Under the pieces are notes generated by a model. It was not told the origin of the DNA. It made no database searches and worked only from the letters and a program-made list of their open reading frames with translations. 15,057 bases of DNA from Candidatus Woesearchaeota archaeon (GTDB taxonomy: Archaea > Nanobdellota > Nanobdellia > Woesearchaeales > UBA10216), in the NCBI GenBank assembly GCA_023269295.1, contig JAHFTU010000001.1, positions 32,459 to 47,515 of the forward strand, in the 5' to 3' direction. The position numbers and the translations under genes were made by a program. Below, piece after piece: positions 12,775 through 15,057 of this stretch; positions within the stretch are counted from its first letter, which is position 1; every line of letters starts with the position of its first letter.

Positions 12775-15057
12775 ATGTTCAATCCATTTAGAGTTTTTGC
12801 TATTCAAAAAAAGACATGCTTGTTTTTTTTCATGATAGCCCTAGCAATTACCTCAATTTCTACCGCCGCAGCATCTACGCCCATATATGTGGGCGTGAAC
12901 GATATAAGTGTGACAGAGGATATGAGTGGGCAAAAACTTGCAGATTTCGTAGGAGACTGCAAACAAATATTGGAGGCGTTCACCTTTATTTCGGGGCCTG
13001 AGCCAATTTCTAAAGAGGTGCTGGCAGCTCGCAGTGAAAAAGATGGTAGTATGCTTTCCAAGGCGATACCAGCAAACATGGTTGGAAAAGGTCTAAGAAT
13101 CCGGTCAGCCCAGGCTTGCACCCTTCAGACAAAAGGCTATCCGGAATACTTGCAGCAGGCCTCTAAACTCGCCTCTGGCTGGAACTTTATTTCTGTAAGC
13201 AAAGGAATGGTTGGCAAATCCTTCAACGACATAAGCAATACCTGCAACATTGAGAAGGTAAGGCTTTATGCGCCAGCAGCATGCAAATCTTCAGCAAGTG
13301 AAGACGTACAAGCTTGCGGCGGCGATTACCTTATAATAAGCCCAGAGACAAAGCTGTCAGAGTACTACCGAGGCAAAGGAGTATGGGCAAATGCGCAATC
13401 TGACTGCGAACTTGATGAAAACGCCAGACCATTTATAGAAGGCCACAAATCCAATGTTGCTGTGTCACAGGATATGGTAGATAAGAAGATTGGTGACATC
13501 AAAGGCAGCTGTGATATAGAGACAACATGGTACTATGACGCCAGCAAAACCAGTTTGCCAGAAAACCAACGTTATTCTATTATTTATACGAAAAGCGGCG
13601 AGCCATCACCTCCGTCAGCAATAACTGCAGACATGGTTGGAAAAGGATTCTCAATTTTCCTTGCAGAACCCGGAGAAAGATGCCAGCTCAATATGAAGGG
13701 CTATACTGAATCGTTTGGGGCAGCGGCAAGGCTAGTCAAAGGCAACAACCTTATTGGAGTGCCAAAAAGCATGACCGCACCTGCTAAGTCATTCAATGAC
13801 GTCAAAGGCGACTGCCTAATAGAATCTGCCCAAGTTTACAATAATAAGGAAGGCAAAGACATTTATCTCGGTTCAGAATCAAACTTAGGGCCAGAATATC
13901 TTGGGAAAGCAGTATGGGTCAAGGTTATCAATGAAAACGGTTGTACACTCAACGACGAAGGAAAGTCAGCAGTGCCCCCGAAAGGCGATGTTGCCGGAAG
14001 CGTAGACCTCGTGCCAGAGCTTATTGTAAGCCCGGCAGAAAACATCAAAGGCGGCGATACAATACAGGTTGCACTTCGCGTAAAGAATACCGGGGCAAAA
14101 AGCACTAAGGACACGGCTGTTTCAGCAAAATGCGCAGGAACAACAAACCAGAACTGCTGGTCTTTCTATAACATTGTTTACTTTTACAAGGGCACTGAAT
14201 ACGGGCTTAAAGTAATCCCAGACTTAAGCGCAACGGCTGATCTAGCATTTAACGAGATAAAGCCCAGCGGCGATGGGAGCCTCGAAGTCATAAAGCAGCA
14301 AGTGAAGATACCTGAAGACTTTTCCGGGAAGATAGCCATCGTGGCGGTTGTTGACTCGCAACAAACCTTCCCAGAGGCAGAAGGTGGCAAAGACAACAAT
14401 AAACTAACCGTGCCGCTTACCGTAAGAGCCGCAACCCTGCCAAACCTTGTGCCAACAGCGGTAGAGACCATTCCCGTAATAGAGAAGTTCCCAACCACAA
14501 TTTACACTGTAAAGATTACGGTCAAAAACACTGGCGAAAAGACAGCCAAGGCTGACCAGTTCCTCCAAAACGATGTCTCTATCCTTAAAGGAAGCGAAGA
14601 GATTTGCAAGGGAGACAGAAGAGACTTGGAAGAAATCCAGGCAGGAATAAAATACAATGAGCAAAAAGACTTTTATCCCACTGTTAAATCCGTGAACCGC
14701 GGGCCTTGCGAACTCACAGACAAAGATGCAAACTACTGGGCTGTCGTGGATGTTGACACGTTAAAAACAAGCCCTGAAGCCACAAAAGGCGCGGTTGCAG
14801 AGTCAAATGAGGACGACAACAGGCAAACCTTCCAAATAAAAGGGCCACAGCAATGCTCACCGCTTGGCTCCAGACAAGTTGACAAGTACTGCAGCATTAT
14901 GGCTGGAACTTGGGTGACACAGAAAGACGAAAGCCAAACATGCGCGCACAACTTCGAGTGTAAAACTGAGTTGTGCATTGGCAAGGACAACAGCAACAAG
15001 AAATGCGTCAGCGAGAAGCAAAAAACAGACATACTGAAACTGCTCGGCATTGGCTAA
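12775..15057 (+). CDS. Large secreted surface protein: four cysteine-paired repeats, two CARDB-like domains, Cys-rich tail
   Basis: This 760-residue protein has an N-terminal signal peptide (KK at 12-13, hydrophobic 15-30, likely cut after AAAS). Four repeat units follow: residues 36-122, 135-219, 225-310 and 323-396. Each begins with an xNxISVxxxMxGKxxxDIxxxC strand and ends with a GKGxxI/W segment plus a second cysteine; the cysteine pairs are 62/115, 157/211, 246/303 and 347/390. Units 2 and 4 resemble the GWNLIS modules of prokaryotic surface proteins (from memory). Two CARDB-like domains follow (about 411-550 and 556-690), each with LVP at the start and VKNTG. The tail (694-744) has a C-x5-C-x4-C pattern, CAHNFECKTELC, seen in DPANN surface proteins. 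No C-terminal membrane anchor is present. It is probably an adhesin or envelope component. It ends at the last base of the window. Confidence 0.85.
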   Translation: MFNPFRVFAIQKKTCLFFFMIALAITSISTAAASTPIYVGVNDISVTEDMSGQKLADFVGDCKQILEAFTFISGPEPISKEVLAARSEKDGSMLSKAIPANMVGKGLRIRSAQACTLQTKGYPEYLQQASKLASGWNFISVSKGMVGKSFNDISNTCNIEKVRLYAPAACKSSASEDVQACGGDYLIISPETKLSEYYRGKGVWANAQSDCELDENARPFIEGHKSNVAVSQDMVDKKIGDIKGSCDIETTWYYDASKTSLPENQRYSIIYTKSGEPSPPSAITADMVGKGFSIFLAEPGERCQLNMKGYTESFGAAARLVKGNNLIGVPKSMTAPAKSFNDVKGDCLIESAQVYNNKEGKDIYLGSESNLGPEYLGKAVWVKVINENGCTLNDEGKSAVPPKGDVAGSVDLVPELIVSPAENIKGGDTIQVALRVKNTGAKSTKDTAVSAKCAGTTNQNCWSFYNIVYFYKGTEYGLKVIPDLSATADLAFNEIKPSGDGSLEVIKQQVKIPEDFSGKIAIVAVVDSQQTFPEAEGGKDNNKLTVPLTVRAATLPNLVPTAVETIPVIEKFPTTIYTVKITVKNTGEKTAKADQFLQNDVSILKGSEEICKGDRRDLEEIQAGIKYNEQKDFYPTVKSVNRGPCELTDKDANYWAVVDVDTLKTSPEATKGAVAESNEDDNRQTFQIKGPQQCSPLGSRQVDKYCSIMAGTWVTQKDESQTCAHNFECKTELCIGKDNSNKKCVSEKQKTDILKLLGIG

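Overview
The window looks like a piece of an archaeal chromosome, most likely from a small-genome DPANN-type lineage. The lineage is inferred from gene style and cannot be fixed from one window. The archaeal signs are a replication factor C small subunit, an archaeal/eukaryotic-type tyrosyl-tRNA synthetase, a PRC-barrel protein, an archaeal ATPase of the DUF234 kind, and TATA boxes about 25-30 bases before most start codons, so that many transcripts would be leaderless. Nearly all sequence is coding and each gene or gene pair seems to carry its own promoter.

Layout. Minus strand, 1-4738: a TldD-TldE metalloprotease pair (tldD upstream of tldE), a ribbon-helix-helix/PIN-domain toxin-antitoxin pair with a 4-base overlap, and tyrS. 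A divergent intergenic region with a strong hairpin (4739-4920) separates these from a plus-strand run, 4921-9716: a Cas4/Dna2-like PD-(D/E)XK nuclease with Fe-S cysteines but no CRISPR array nearby, a small PRC-barrel protein, rfcS, and a 776-residue coiled-coil protein with a basic tail and a small helical C-terminal module. A minus-strand AAA-type ATPase fused to a nuclease-like DUF234 domain follows (9734-11116). The right end (11464-15057) is a divergent pair of cell-surface genes: a lipoprotein and a large secreted protein with four cysteine-paired repeats, two CARDB-like domains and a cysteine-rich tail.

The most striking structure is around the ATPase. The last ~210-250 bases of the coiled-coil gene are present a second time on the far side of the ATPase gene (11201-11451). 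Every isolated substitution between the copies falls at a third codon position, yet the second copy is broken by a one-base deletion and lacks the front of the gene. The ATPase gene is also visibly A+T-richer, has a 16-base perfect palindrome over its start codon and lies in the opposite direction. This suggests a mobile or acquired ATPase module inserted beside or into the coiled-coil locus, with either an old tandem duplicate or a replaced 3' end left behind.

No rRNA, tRNA, CRISPR array, transposase or integrase was recognised.
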